Shown: positions 16,336-25,286, numbered from the stretch's first letter. The stretch: 64,000 nt of DNA from Micromonospora coriariae (GCF_900091455.1 NZ_LT607412.1:1612001-1676000), one strand, 5' to 3'. The notes: generated by a model from the letters alone, not told the origin. Program-made: numbers and translations.

Positions 16336-19300
16336 TCACGAGTGGTTGGAAGATGCGTCAGCCACCCGGCTGCTGGCAACAGCCAGTTCCTCGGCGGTGA
16401 AGAGCGATCGGAACTGCGGATGCAGTACGACCGCCTCGGCTGTCAGATCCACGCGACCCCGCTCCCAGAGGGCCGTGAACCCGTCAGAGACGGCAGGGTT
16501 GGCCAGCAACTGTCGGGCCGTCGCCAATCCGCCCTTCGCAGTAACCATCCTGAGCAGCAGACCTGCGTTGTAGTTCGCCTCGTCCCGCGCCCGCTCGTAG
16601 GTCTTCACCATCGCCGCGTGAAAGACCGCTTCCAGCTCCCGTCCCTCCAGCTCAGCCCTGGACGGTGCCTGTCTGGCCGGTGGACGTCCTGTCACAGCTT
16701 CGGCTGAGAGCCTCTGTGTACTTCCGCCCTGAGCGATCAGCCTCAGCAGCCGGGTGACACTCCGGTACCGGTTCGCCGCAGCACTACCCGGGGCAAAGTA
16801 CTGGACCATTCCTTCCGGCGAGCCGTCGCGGTCCTCGACCGGGCTGTCCTGTCGGTTTCTCGCCGCTTCCACGACGGCCTTGGCCTCGTTCTGGCGTACC
16901 CAGCAGACCACTCGGGGCCCGCCGGGCTCCGCCCGGTCGATCCGGACGTTGGCCCGGTGTTTCCGCGCCTCCGCCGACGTGATGGGGTGGAATCTGGCCC
17001 AGCCGAGCATCTTGCCGTCGTGCCGGACCGGCACGTCCTGGCGATGCCGGTAGCTGCTGATCACCGCTCCCGCCTCATATGGACGCAGCCAGGCGACACT
17101 TCGATAGCCGGCCGGCACCGGCGCGTCCGGATCATCCTCCGTCTCCTGCTGTTCGCTCCCGGCCCGGTCCCGGGTTAGCGGCCGTGAGTCGGACAGGGCG
17201 GTGGCAGGTCCGACACCCGTCGGCGAGGAAGCCGTTTGCGGCTCGTCGCTGCCCTGCCGGGCCCCTGTCGGCGACCCGGGCGCAGGTGCTTCCGCTTGCT
17301 TGGGGACAGCAGGCGTCTTCGCCGTCTCAAGCTCTGATGGGTCGTCTCGTACGGAAACGCCAAGAACCGGCTGCGATGCAGGTGTTTCGTACCCGTCCAC
17401 CGTCGGATCCTCGACCGATGCCTCCTGCTCAGTGCGCTCCTTCACCGGCTCGGCGTCAACGACCGATCCGACCTCGTCGCGCCAGTGCCGATCCACGACA
17501 ACCACCAGCCGATCCTGCTGAGGCAGGGACGGCACGTCGATGACCGGCGTGGCGTCGATGAACGTTGCCCCGTCCACGGCAGGTGCGGGGGCGGCGACGG
17601 GCGGGGCGACGCCGATACCCAGCTCCTCGATGCGCTGCCACAGCGGCTCCATCGCCGCCTCCGGATCTCGGCTGAACACGCTCCCCCGGATCCGCACGAA
17701 CACGCAGTTGCCAACCCGCTCCAGCACCGCCTGGCGGCGCATGTCGCTCTCCCACTGCTCCGGCCCGTGGTAGGCGTCGCCGTCGCATTCGATGGCGAGG
17801 CGGCGGCCGTTCGGGGCGGGCAGCACGAAGTCGATCCGGTAGCTGCCGATGCGGAACTGCGGCAGCGGCCGGTAGCCGCGCAGCAGGATGCGGCGCAGCA
17901 CCGCACGTTCGAAGTCGCTGTCGCAGCGCTTCTCCAGGTCGTCATACGCCTCGTCGGCGACGGTGACGTTCTGACAGTAGGTGAGCAGCAGGCCGCGGGC
18001 GTCGTCCTCGCGCATGTCGGCGGGTTGCACGGAGTGGAAGACCCAGAGCTGGTCGCGGGCCCGTGACGCGGCCACGTTGACTCGGCGGTGGTGGTCTCGC
18101 TTGGTGAATGCCGACACGGGTCCCTGGTGCGGGGACACGACCAGGGAGACCAGCACGATGTCACGTTCGTCGCCCTGGAAGGTGTACGAGTCACCGACGC
18201 GCAGCCGGCGGCGTTCCATCTCCTCCTCGCCGACGGTCTCGCGAATCCGGGTGAGCAGGTAGAGGGCCTGTCCACTGGTGCTGAGCAGGCTGACCACGCC
18301 GATGGTCCGGCCGGCGTACACGGGGTCGGCGACGATCGCTGCGACCCGTGCGACCAGGGCCTCGGCCTCGGCGACGTTGACGTTGCCGTAGGTGGTGAGG
18401 TCCTGCCGGATGCCATCGGGCACGTGCACCGCGATCACCGGGTCGCCGATCCCGGCGGGGCGGTCGGTGCGCAGCGGCTCGATCTCGCCGCCGTAGTAGG
18501 TCTGGCTGGAGAAGCCGATGATGGCCGGCACGGAGCGGAAGTGCTCAGTGAGCAGGATGCGTTCGGGCGAGCGGCGGACCGCGTGGTCGTAGAGGCTGCT
18601 CTCCGGGTCGAAATGCTCGGCCGATGGCACGTCGACCAGATGCGAGTTGATCAAACCGGTGACGGCGCCGACGAACGACAGCTGCGGACCGATCTGCTGG
18701 TCGTCGCCGACGACCACGGCCCGCTCGGCGAGGCTGAGGATGGGCAGCGAGAACACGTCCGCCTGGGACGCCTCGTCGACAATCACCACGTCGAAGTGGG
18801 CGCCACCGGCGAACTGTTCGATGGCCCGGTCCACGGACATGACCCAGACCGGCACGGCGTCCACCGCCGCGCTCATCGCCCGCTGGGCGTGGGCCTGCCA
18901 CAGGGCGGCGTTCTTCCCCGTACCCTTGCCGATCTTGCGCAGCGCGGTGGTCCAGTCGGCGAGCGCCGCCCGGCGGCGGTCGTCGAGGGCCTTTGAGACC
19001 TCCAGCCAGGAGGAGGCGACGACGAGTTCCTGGGTGAGGCGGCGGATGCGCTCCCGGATCTGCTCGACGCGCCGGCCGAGGGCGACCGGGTCGACGCTGC
19101 CGACCACCGTGTCGAACCAGGTCTGCGCCTGCCGCCACTGCCACCGGTGCAGGCAGTCCATGCCGTTGTCGGCGAGCGTGGGCGCGGTGCCGTCGTCGAT
19201 GCTGGCTGCCCACGCGGGCGCTGCCTCCCGCAGCCGGGCCGACAGCTCACGGAAGCGTCGCGCGTCGGGACGCAGCGCGGCGAGCCGGCGCACCTCGTCG

Positions 19301-21882
19301 AGGTACGAGTCCCAGCGATCGAGGTCGGCGCTCTGCCGGCTGAGGTCGAGCAGCCGCCACAACTCGCTGGCATCCGTACCCGACATGCCGGCCTGAAGCG
19401 CGGCAGCCACCTCGCGTTCGGCGGCGACCAGGCGGTCATGGGTGAAGACGGTGGCGCAGCGGGTGACCAGGTCCGCGATGGTGGTCAACCGCTGGGTGTC
19501 CACGGTCGTCGCGATGGCCGGGAGCAGCCCGCGCAGGGTGGCGTGCAGCGCCGGCCAGCGGCGGCGGTCCCAGTCGAGAGCGGACTCGGCCTCGGCGAGC
19601 AGCCGGCCGGCCCACGTCTCGGGATTCGCCGCGACCGGGATGGTGAGCTCGAGCGGCTGGGTCCACTCCTGCCAGCGGGTGGTCAGCTCCTGGCGCAGCC
19701 GCTGCCGTCCGACGTAGGCGACGACGATATCGACGTCGTCGGTGGTCCGCAGGATCTCCCCGTCGATGCGGCAGTCGGCGGCGAGCTTGGCCAGGGTGCC
19801 CTGAAAGACTCGGCTGACGCCCTTGCCGGCGGCAAAGCGTTGCCGCAGCTCACCGAGCTGCGCGAGCAGGCGGCGGGGCTCGGCCAGGTGAGCGTCGGGC
19901 ACGGTGACCTGGTGGCCGGCGATGACCCGGGTGGCGGCGGTGAGTTCGCCGAGGGCCCGCTGGCAGGCCTCGACGTGGTCGTGCCACATCTGCTGCCAGT
20001 TGGGGTCGGCTTGGAGCAGGGTGCCGAGCCGGTCCGTCCAGGAACCCTCCCGGGCGGCCAGCACGGTCAGCGCCTCGCGCAGCTGCGCGGCGAGGTCGTC
20101 GAGGGGCTGCGGGCCGAATGCGCGGACCTGCGGCAGGGCCGCGCCGGCGGCGGCAAGCTGGTTCAGCTCGCGGGTTGCCTCGTCCAGCCGCCGTCGGTCG
20201 CCGAGAACGGCCGCCGCCGGTGGCAGGTCGGCCGCCGTCGGCAGGTGGCGCAACGCCTGCAGCCGATCCTGCTTGACGGTACGGCGGGCGATGTCGAGCA
20301 GCTCGGTGAACTCGTCGGCGCTCAGCGGCGCCTTGAGGTGCGGTGGCAGGTCGTCGGGGATGTCGCCGTAGCGCTCGGCCCGTTCCCGCAACCAGACGCC
20401 GACGTCGCTCGGGGAGAGCCCGATGCCGTCGATCTCGTGGTGGGCGGCCTCATTCTCGGCCATGGTACGCAGGCCGCCGAGGGCCTGACCCAGATCGCGT
20501 TCGGCCTCCCCGAGCTGGCGGCGCAGCCGGTCCACCCGCTGCTGTTCGCTCCGCTTGTCCAGGGTCGCCCCGCGGTCGGAGAGTTCGCGGGCAGCCAGTT
20601 GGAGCTGCACGAGCTGGTCGGTGGAGCGGCCCAGCACAGCCAGGCACAGCGACTGAATCTCCTGCGGCAGCCCGTCGCGCAGGACCCGCAGCGGGTCCTC
20701 CTTCTGCGCGACCACCAGCACCCGCTTGCCGTGGGCCATCAGGTGGCAGATGAGGTTGCGGATGGTGTGCGTCTTGCCGGTGCCGGGCGGGCCCTGCACT
20801 GCGACGTTGCGGTGCTGGGCGAGCCGGCGGGCGATCGATTCCTGCGCCTCGTTGGTGGGCAGCGGCATCAGCAGACGCTCACCCAGCGGCGTCCAACGTT
20901 CCGGCTGGTCCTGCGGCATCTGCAGCTTGCTGGGTTCGTGCGCGAGGATCGCGGCGAGCGCGCCGATGCTGGCGTCGTCGCCCGCGAGCAACCGGGCGCG
21001 CAGCTGTTCCAGGAAGCGGCGCAGCATCCGCTGCCGCGGCCGGGTGAACAGCACGCCGGTGTCGTGCACATGCGGGCCGGTGGGGGCGGGCTGGTCGGCG
21101 TCCCGGACGACCGGGTCCTGGCCGAGGCGGCGCAGCGCACGTTCGAGGAACTCCCGGCGGGTGAACTCGTCCCACACGTCGAGGTCGAGCTGGCCGCCGG
21201 AGCCGGCGAGGGCGAGCAGCTGAGCGAGGTAGCGTTCGTCGAGGCCGCTCAGCGGGTCGGTCTGCAGCCGGGCCGCGCCTTGGGGGACCACCGTCACCAG
21301 GGACCGGTCGGCGTCGAACTCGATCGCCACCGGGGTGACGATGAGCGGGTACTGCACCCGGTGCCCGGCGACCTCCGTCCGGATGACACCGTGACCCCAG
21401 ACCAGCTCGTCCGAAGCCGCGTTCATGTCGACCCGATGCTTCAGGTCGAACAGACTGCGGTGCAGCTGGCGTACCTCCTCGATGCGCCGGGCCTGCTCGG
21501 CCCATGGCCGCCACTCCTGCTCCCGCCACGCCTCGAGTCGCGCCCGCAGCGGCTCAATCTCCTCCTCCGCGCCGACCAGTCGGGGTTCCGTGCCGTACCC
21601 GAGAGGGCCGTTCAGGTACGGCGCGAACTGCGCGGGCACCCGCAGCGGACGGGCCGGTGCCGGCAGCCCCACCCGCAGCCAGCTGGCGCCGTCGGCGGAG
21701 ACACCGACCTCGCAGGCCGGGTGATCGGGGAACGCATGCTGCCAGAAGGCGCCGACGGTGGGGACCGTCCGGGCGGGCTTCTCCATCTGCGCCCGCACGG
21801 CCATCAGGTAGTCGACCAGCGAGGTGGCCCGGTCGAGGATCAGCTTGGGCGACTCGGCGGAGGACGTGGAGCGGGAGAGCAT
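16336..21882 (-). CDS. giant SF1 helicase-nuclease with the shared C-terminal module
   Basis: The 1,848-residue protein is an Upf1/Dna2-like superfamily 1 helicase: Walker A GPPGTGKTHTIRN near residue 363, a long helical insertion (about 400-1000), Walker B VIVDEASQAD near 1035, GDDQQIGPQ, LLTEHFRS, and VGDSYTFQGDERDIV with VAASRARDQLW near 1255. It is followed by a Vsr/DUF559-like nuclease domain (about 1320-1415: FRIGSYRIDFVLPAPNGRRLAIECDGDAYHG, split here as RIDFVL and IECDGDAYH). A proline/glutamate-rich linker leads to the 129-residue shared module (1587-1715). The last 100 residues contain LLANPAVSDGFTALWERGR, a tail I associate with other bacterial restriction-related proteins. It is convergent with the island operon and has its own promoter. 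A stand-alone antiviral helicase-nuclease is possible, but the shared module links it to the neighbouring DNA-binding protein. Confidence 0.88.
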   Translation of the reverse strand: MLSRSTSSAESPKLILDRATSLVDYLMAVRAQMEKPARTVPTVGAFWQHAFPDHPACEVGVSADGASWLRVGLPAPARPLRVPAQFAPYLNGPLGYGTEPRLVGAEEEIEPLRARLEAWREQEWRPWAEQARRIEEVRQLHRSLFDLKHRVDMNAASDELVWGHGVIRTEVAGHRVQYPLIVTPVAIEFDADRSLVTVVPQGAARLQTDPLSGLDERYLAQLLALAGSGGQLDLDVWDEFTRREFLERALRRLGQDPVVRDADQPAPTGPHVHDTGVLFTRPRQRMLRRFLEQLRARLLAGDDASIGALAAILAHEPSKLQMPQDQPERWTPLGERLLMPLPTNEAQESIARRLAQHRNVAVQGPPGTGKTHTIRNLICHLMAHGKRVLVVAQKEDPLRVLRDGLPQEIQSLCLAVLGRSTDQLVQLQLAARELSDRGATLDKRSEQQRVDRLRRQLGEAERDLGQALGGLRTMAENEAAHHEIDGIGLSPSDVGVWLRERAERYGDIPDDLPPHLKAPLSADEFTELLDIARRTVKQDRLQALRHLPTAADLPPAAAVLGDRRRLDEATRELNQLAAAGAALPQVRAFGPQPLDDLAAQLREALTVLAAREGSWTDRLGTLLQADPNWQQMWHDHVEACQRALGELTAATRVIAGHQVTVPDAHLAEPRRLLAQLGELRQRFAAGKGVSRVFQGTLAKLAADCRIDGEILRTTDDVDIVVAYVGRQRLRQELTTRWQEWTQPLELTIPVAANPETWAGRLLAEAESALDWDRRRWPALHATLRGLLPAIATTVDTQRLTTIADLVTRCATVFTHDRLVAAEREVAAALQAGMSGTDASELWRLLDLSRQSADLDRWDSYLDEVRRLAALRPDARRFRELSARLREAAPAWAASIDDGTAPTLADNGMDCLHRWQWRQAQTWFDTVVGSVDPVALGRRVEQIRERIRRLTQELVVASSWLEVSKALDDRRRAALADWTTALRKIGKGTGKNAALWQAHAQRAMSAAVDAVPVWVMSVDRAIEQFAGGAHFDVVIVDEASQADVFSLPILSLAERAVVVGDDQQIGPQLSFVGAVTGLINSHLVDVPSAEHFDPESSLYDHAVRRSPERILLTEHFRSVPAIIGFSSQTYYGGEIEPLRTDRPAGIGDPVIAVHVPDGIRQDLTTYGNVNVAEAEALVARVAAIVADPVYAGRTIGVVSLLSTSGQALYLLTRIRETVGEEEMERRRLRVGDSYTFQGDERDIVLVSLVVSPHQGPVSAFTKRDHHRRVNVAASRARDQLWVFHSVQPADMREDDARGLLLTYCQNVTVADEAYDDLEKRCDSDFERAVLRRILLRGYRPLPQFRIGSYRIDFVLPAPNGRRLAIECDGDAYHGPEQWESDMRRQAVLERVGNCVFVRIRGSVFSRDPEAAMEPLWQRIEELGIGVAPPVAAPAPAVDGATFIDATPVIDVPSLPQQDRLVVVVDRHWRDEVGSVVDAEPVKERTEQEASVEDPTVDGYETPASQPVLGVSVRDDPSELETAKTPAVPKQAEAPAPGSPTGARQGSDEPQTASSPTGVGPATALSDSRPLTRDRAGSEQQETEDDPDAPVPAGYRSVAWLRPYEAGAVISSYRHRQDVPVRHDGKMLGWARFHPITSAEARKHRANVRIDRAEPGGPRVVCWVRQNEAKAVVEAARNRQDSPVEDRDGSPEGMVQYFAPGSAAANRYRSVTRLLRLIAQGGSTQRLSAEAVTGRPPARQAPSRAELEGRELEAVFHAAMVKTYERARDEANYNAGLLLRMVTAKGGLATARQLLANPAVSDGFTALWERGRVDLTAEAVVLHPQFRSLFTAEELAVASSRVADASSNHS
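16738..17124 (-). repeat. 129-residue module, copy in the helicase (paralogous copy at 15816-16202, plus strand)
   Basis: The two encoded segments align without gaps over 129 residues, with about 60 identities by hand count. Shared blocks are PVP-GYRSV-W-RP-EA, DVPV, GWAR, RANV, VCW-R, YF-PGSAAA-RYRS and TRLLR. In one protein the module is at the extreme C-terminus; in the other a 130-residue tail follows. The copies are on opposite strands and only about 540 bases apart. Confidence 0.85.
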
Positions 21883-22291
21883 GGATCACCTTCGCTGGTT
21901 GCAACATGTGGATTCTGACAAACCGACAGACCTCATCTGGCGGCTATCCAGTCGTGCTGGGGAGGAAATCGATATCGAAGCCAAAGCTTGCACCCAGCCC
22001 GGCGCCATCGCCTGTTCAGAGCACCTCGTACGCGGCTTGGCTCAATCGCGGCGCTGCTACTTGATATCGCCAGCCTTCACTCACACCTAAGCCCGACGCA
22101 CATCACTCCCGACCTCCCCGGTGGCGGTCCTCGCACACTACCTGCACCGGTCCTGCAGACGGGATCCCCCAACCGTCAGAACTTCAAGCGGGACGACGGC
22201 TTGAGCAGGAACGATCGACTGCCCGAAGCGCCCCATGAGTTCACTACCGAGGGGCAGCGAAGCTCGTGCGGCTGCTGTAGAAACCTCTGCC
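21883..22291. other. divergent intergenic region, no gene seen
   Basis: This 409-base stretch separates the helicase gene from the HNH gene. AAGGTG precedes the helicase ATG. The frames here show no recognisable protein. It should hold both promoters, but I could not identify clear -35/-10 pairs. Base composition is less GC-rich than in the chromosomal part of the window. Confidence 0.4.
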
Positions 22292-23254
22292 ATGAACCGT
22301 GCATGGAGTCTGCTGACCATCGACGAGTCGGAGCGGCAGTTCGCCGGAAACCTCGGGTACACCGACGTTCTGGGCAGCAGGTATGCCTGGGACAGCACCG
22401 TCCCGAACCACCGCGCTGTTCAACCGGGTGATTTAGCCGTCCTGCGCAACGGTAGCCATGTGCTCGGCGTCGGCTGGATCGACGACGTGCAGACCGAGAC
22501 AGCAACGAAGGTAAGGCGTCGCTGCCCAAGCTGCGGCAATACCGCGTTCAAGACACGGAAGCAGTTGACCCCGCGCTACAAGTGCTCGCCCTGCCAGAAC
22601 CTGTTCGACGAGCCCTCTCAGGAACAGATAAATGCCACTGTCTATATGTGCGACTACGCTCGCACCTGGAGGCCGACGACAGACGTCCGGGTGACGAATG
22701 TAGCGTCTGCATATCTCAATCGCTCGGCCCAGCAATCGATACGGCCACTGGACCCTGAACTGATCACCCGGCTGCTCGGACAGGCCTACGATCCCAGCCT
22801 CCGATGGTGGGTTGAAGCCACCGACCCGCAGCTACCGGCTGGCCATCGCCCCAGACTGGGTCATGTTCGCATCGGCCAAGCTCAGTTCCGGCAGGTACTG
22901 CGCCAACGATTCGGGGACCGCTGTCTCATAACCGGACCGCAACCCGCGCAAGCCATCGAAGCAGCCCACCTATACCGCTATTGCGACACGCCGAAGCATG
23001 ACATCGCCGGCGGCGTCCTCCTTCGCCGAGATCTCCACTCGCTGTTCGACGGCTTCCTCCTCGCCATCGATCCCTCGGACTGGGTGGTGCGGCTGAGCCC
23101 TTCTCTCGACCCGTTTCCAGATCTGGCTCAGCTCGGCGAAAGGCACTTGGCCATCCCGCCCCAGGTCCGCCCGCGCGAGGAGTACCTGGTGGCTCATCTG
23201 AGATGGGCCACAGATCTCTGGAAACCAAAAAACGACAAGCGGGACGCCGGATAG
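22292..23254 (+). CDS. HNH endonuclease with PUA/EVE-like N-terminus and zinc ribbon
   Basis: The 320-residue protein starts with a segment resembling PUA/EVE modified-base readers (WDSTVPNHRAVQPGDLAVLRNG...GVGWID). Next comes a four-cysteine zinc ribbon (RCPSCGN, then KCSPCQNLF) and a C-terminal HNH_2-type nuclease: CLITG, IEAAHLYRY and LLRRDLHSLFDG. EVE-HNH architectures are typical of modification-dependent restriction enzymes. That would complement the methyltransferase system by attacking differently modified phage DNA. ATG 22292 is chosen because the conserved region begins there; ATG 22235 is possible upstream. The reader domain call is tentative; the HNH call is firm. Confidence 0.8.
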   Translation: MNRAWSLLTIDESERQFAGNLGYTDVLGSRYAWDSTVPNHRAVQPGDLAVLRNGSHVLGVGWIDDVQTETATKVRRRCPSCGNTAFKTRKQLTPRYKCSPCQNLFDEPSQEQINATVYMCDYARTWRPTTDVRVTNVASAYLNRSAQQSIRPLDPELITRLLGQAYDPSLRWWVEATDPQLPAGHRPRLGHVRIGQAQFRQVLRQRFGDRCLITGPQPAQAIEAAHLYRYCDTPKHDIAGGVLLRRDLHSLFDGFLLAIDPSDWVVRLSPSLDPFPDLAQLGERHLAIPPQVRPREEYLVAHLRWATDLWKPKNDKRDAG

Positions 23255-23260
23255 CGTTCC

Positions 23261-23301
23261 CGCGGATCAGGTGGACCGGCACTACCCGAAGCGCGACGTC
23301 G
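23261..23301 (+). repeat. partial duplicate of the 3' end of the reductase gene (second copy 24978-25018)
   Basis: CGCGGATCAGGTG (13 bp) and TACCCGAAGCGCGACGTCG (19 bp) occur in the same order, 9 bases apart, here and inside the gene at 24688-25041. The differing 9 bases still encode a similar peptide (DRH against QAH). This looks like the tail of a diverged allele of that gene, left at the edge of the island. Confidence 0.75.
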
Positions 23302-23578
23302 TATGCCGCTCATGGGATCTGTCACGGCGGGGTGGTTGGTGTGAGTGTCGGGGCGGTCGCCAGTTCTGTCGCCGGAGGCCGACCCTGACAGATCCGTGAG
23401 AGCTGTTGAGGTACGCCGGGCGCTGCACGGGCGACCTGCAGCCCCGCGCCCCTGTCCCGCCCCTCGGGGCCATACGACGCGCGGCTTTCGCTGCGTACTA
23501 GGTGGCGGGTGTGGGCGCGCGGGGCCGCGTATGGGCCACCTACACCACGCGACGCGTCCCGTCTGCCCCGCCGCCCCA
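23302..23578. other. gap at island edge, no gene seen
   Basis: Very GC-rich sequence without a recognisable protein. It ends at the stop codon of the replication-relaxation remnant. No tRNA-like structure was seen. Confidence 0.4.
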
Positions 23579-24641
23579 TCAGGGGGCCCGCCCGCCCGCT
23601 CGGGCGGGCTCGGCGAGGTTGGGTAACTCGGCGTCGTGGGCGGTGTCGGTGTAGGGCAGATCAATGAGGCGGTGCCGGCAGGCGCCGAAGCCGGACAGCT
23701 GCCACACCTGCTCGGCGGGGCTGGCGCCGGTGGCGGCGCGCAGTTCGGCGGTGGTGGTGGCGATGATCGCCTGCGGACCGACCTCGGCGAGGCGGTGGTG
23801 CAGGTTCGCCTCCCGCCGGGCGGAGGGTAGATGGAACAGGACTGGCCACGCCCAGTTGCTCAGGCGGACCAGCCGTTCGTACTTGGCGATTTTCTCGGTG
23901 AGGATGTCGAGGCGTTCGCGGCCGGTGTCGTACTCGAGAAAGAACGGCACGGACCGTCCGTGCTCGGTCCACACCCCGGCGCCGTCGGGGCGGGGCAGTC
24001 CGGTCGGTCCGTGGACCATCATCTGCGGGTTGCCGCCTCGGCGGTAGAACACGCCGGGCTCGTGGAAGGCCGACGTGGGCTGCCACCGGTCCAGGGCCGT
24101 GTCGGGGTAGGTGCGGGCGTGGGCGGCGAGGCCGATGAAGACCTGGTTGCCGCCGAGCAGGTGCGGCAGGTCCGGCCGTGCGGTCAGGGACTGCTTTCGG
24201 CGGCGGGCCTGGTCCCGGCGTGGTCGTCCGAGTCCACGTTGGGCGTGGACGTGGTCGTAGCCGAGCTGGTCCAGGACGTAGTGGTACGGGTAGGAGCCGC
24301 CGTAGGCCCGGTTGGGTCGGAACCGGTCTGTCGCCCGCAGGACGGTGAGGCGGCGTAGCCGGCGTTGGGCGAAGTCCAGGGACGGGAACAGTGCGGCGGC
24401 GATCTGGGCGGTGGTGAGGACTCCATGGTCGTAGAGCCAGCCGAGGAGGCGGTCGTCGCGGGCGGTGATGCCTCAGCGCGCTTCCGCTCCTCCTCGGCGA
24501 TGAGCGCCGCGCGCATATCCGCCTCGGCGTCGGACAGCTCTGCACCACGTCGTGGCGGAGCAGGTCCGCAGCCGCAGCGACTGGATCCGCCTCGTCAATG
24601 CGGGTGTCCCGGATCCGCCGCGAGCGCCCGCCAAGGCTCAT
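23579..24641 (-). pseudogene. frameshifted replication-relaxation family gene
   Basis: Three consecutive frames are needed to read one protein. MSLGGRSRR to DPVAAAADLLRHDVVQ runs from ATG 24641, ELSDAEADMRAALIAEEERK lies in the next frame, and ITARDDRLLGWLYDHGVL through FFLEYDTGRERLDILTEK in a third, ending at 23579. Two single-base losses, near 24555 and 24472, explain this. The final frame has no start codon before 24052. The wHTH-like start (LTTAQIAAALFPS) and the YDTGRE core match the replication-relaxation family found on actinomycete plasmids and integrative elements. It suggests a decayed mobile element next to the defence island. Sequencing error is the alternative. Confidence 0.65.
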
Positions 24642-24687
24642 AGCCTGGGAAGCGGGAGCACTTCCGGCAGGATCGACGGAGGACACC

Positions 24688-25041
24688 GTGACCGAAGCCA
24701 TCAGGGACGCCCTGGAGGGCGTCAGCGAGATCGACCTCACCGTGACCGGCCGGAAGACCGGGCGGCAGATTTCGCACCCGGTGTGGTTCGTGCAGGAGGA
24801 CGAGAGCCTGTTCCTGGTCCCGATCACCGGCTCGGACAGCGACTGGTACAAGAACGTGCAGCGGACACCGATGATCCAGGTGGCCTCGAACGGCACGGCG
24901 TTGAGTACGAGCGCCACCGCGATCACCGACGCCGACCGGGTCAACCACGTCGTGGAGATGTTCTGCGACAAGTACGGCGCGGATCAGGTGCAGGCGCATT
25001 ACCCGAAGCGCGACGTCGCCGTTCAGGTCGCGCTCGGGTAA
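24688..25041 (+). CDS. small deazaflavin/F420-dependent nitroreductase-like protein (DUF385)
   Basis: The 117-residue product has the split-barrel reductase pattern of the DUF385/Ddn-like family: IDLTVTGRKTGRQISHPVW, LFLVPITGSDSDWYKNV and IQVASNG. Members bind F420 or flavin and reduce quinones or nitro compounds. GTG 24688 follows GGAGG at ideal spacing. Its 3' end is partly duplicated at 23261-23301, which implies recombination at this locus. The substrate cannot be inferred. Confidence 0.8.
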   Translation: MTEAIRDALEGVSEIDLTVTGRKTGRQISHPVWFVQEDESLFLVPITGSDSDWYKNVQRTPMIQVASNGTALSTSATAITDADRVNHVVEMFCDKYGADQVQAHYPKRDVAVQVALG

Positions 25042-25286
25042 CCCGGTGCAGAGGTGGTACCCGGGGCCAGGGTGGCGCTGACCAGCACCGGTGCCGCCGG
25101 CGGTATCCGTCGGTTGGCGACCAGCGCGTCGCGCCGGCGGAGAACCAGGCGACCGGCGCGCTCCCGCAGCTCCCGCGCCGTCTGGCCCAGCTCGAACGCG
25201 ATCCGGGCCGCCTCGTACGCCTCGGCGGCGCCCGGCTCCGCCATCCGGCGCTCGCGCAGGTCGTCCCAGTCGGCCCGATCATCCAT
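25023..25286 (-). pseudogene. truncated XRE/HigA-like antitoxin remnant
   Basis: The 87-residue frame starts MDDRADWDDLRERRM with GAGGGG upstream and matches the N-terminus of actinomycete XRE-type antitoxins (AAEAYEAARIAFELGQTARELRERAG). After that point the expected HTH recognition helices are missing, and weak antitoxin-like residues appear in another frame. It overlaps the 3' end of the convergent reductase gene. No toxin gene is next to it. A non-functional relic is most likely. Confidence 0.5.

Noticed and set aside
19147..21918. 923-residue plus-strand open frame opposite the helicase
   Set aside because: A GC-rich shadow frame; composition dominated by G, R, A and P, no motifs, and the minus strand carries intact SF1 helicase motifs.
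23661..24971. 436-residue minus-strand open frame across the replication-relaxation relic
   Set aside because: Only a short part (DPVAAAADLLRH region) is homologous; the rest is an out-of-frame, proline/arginine-rich translation.
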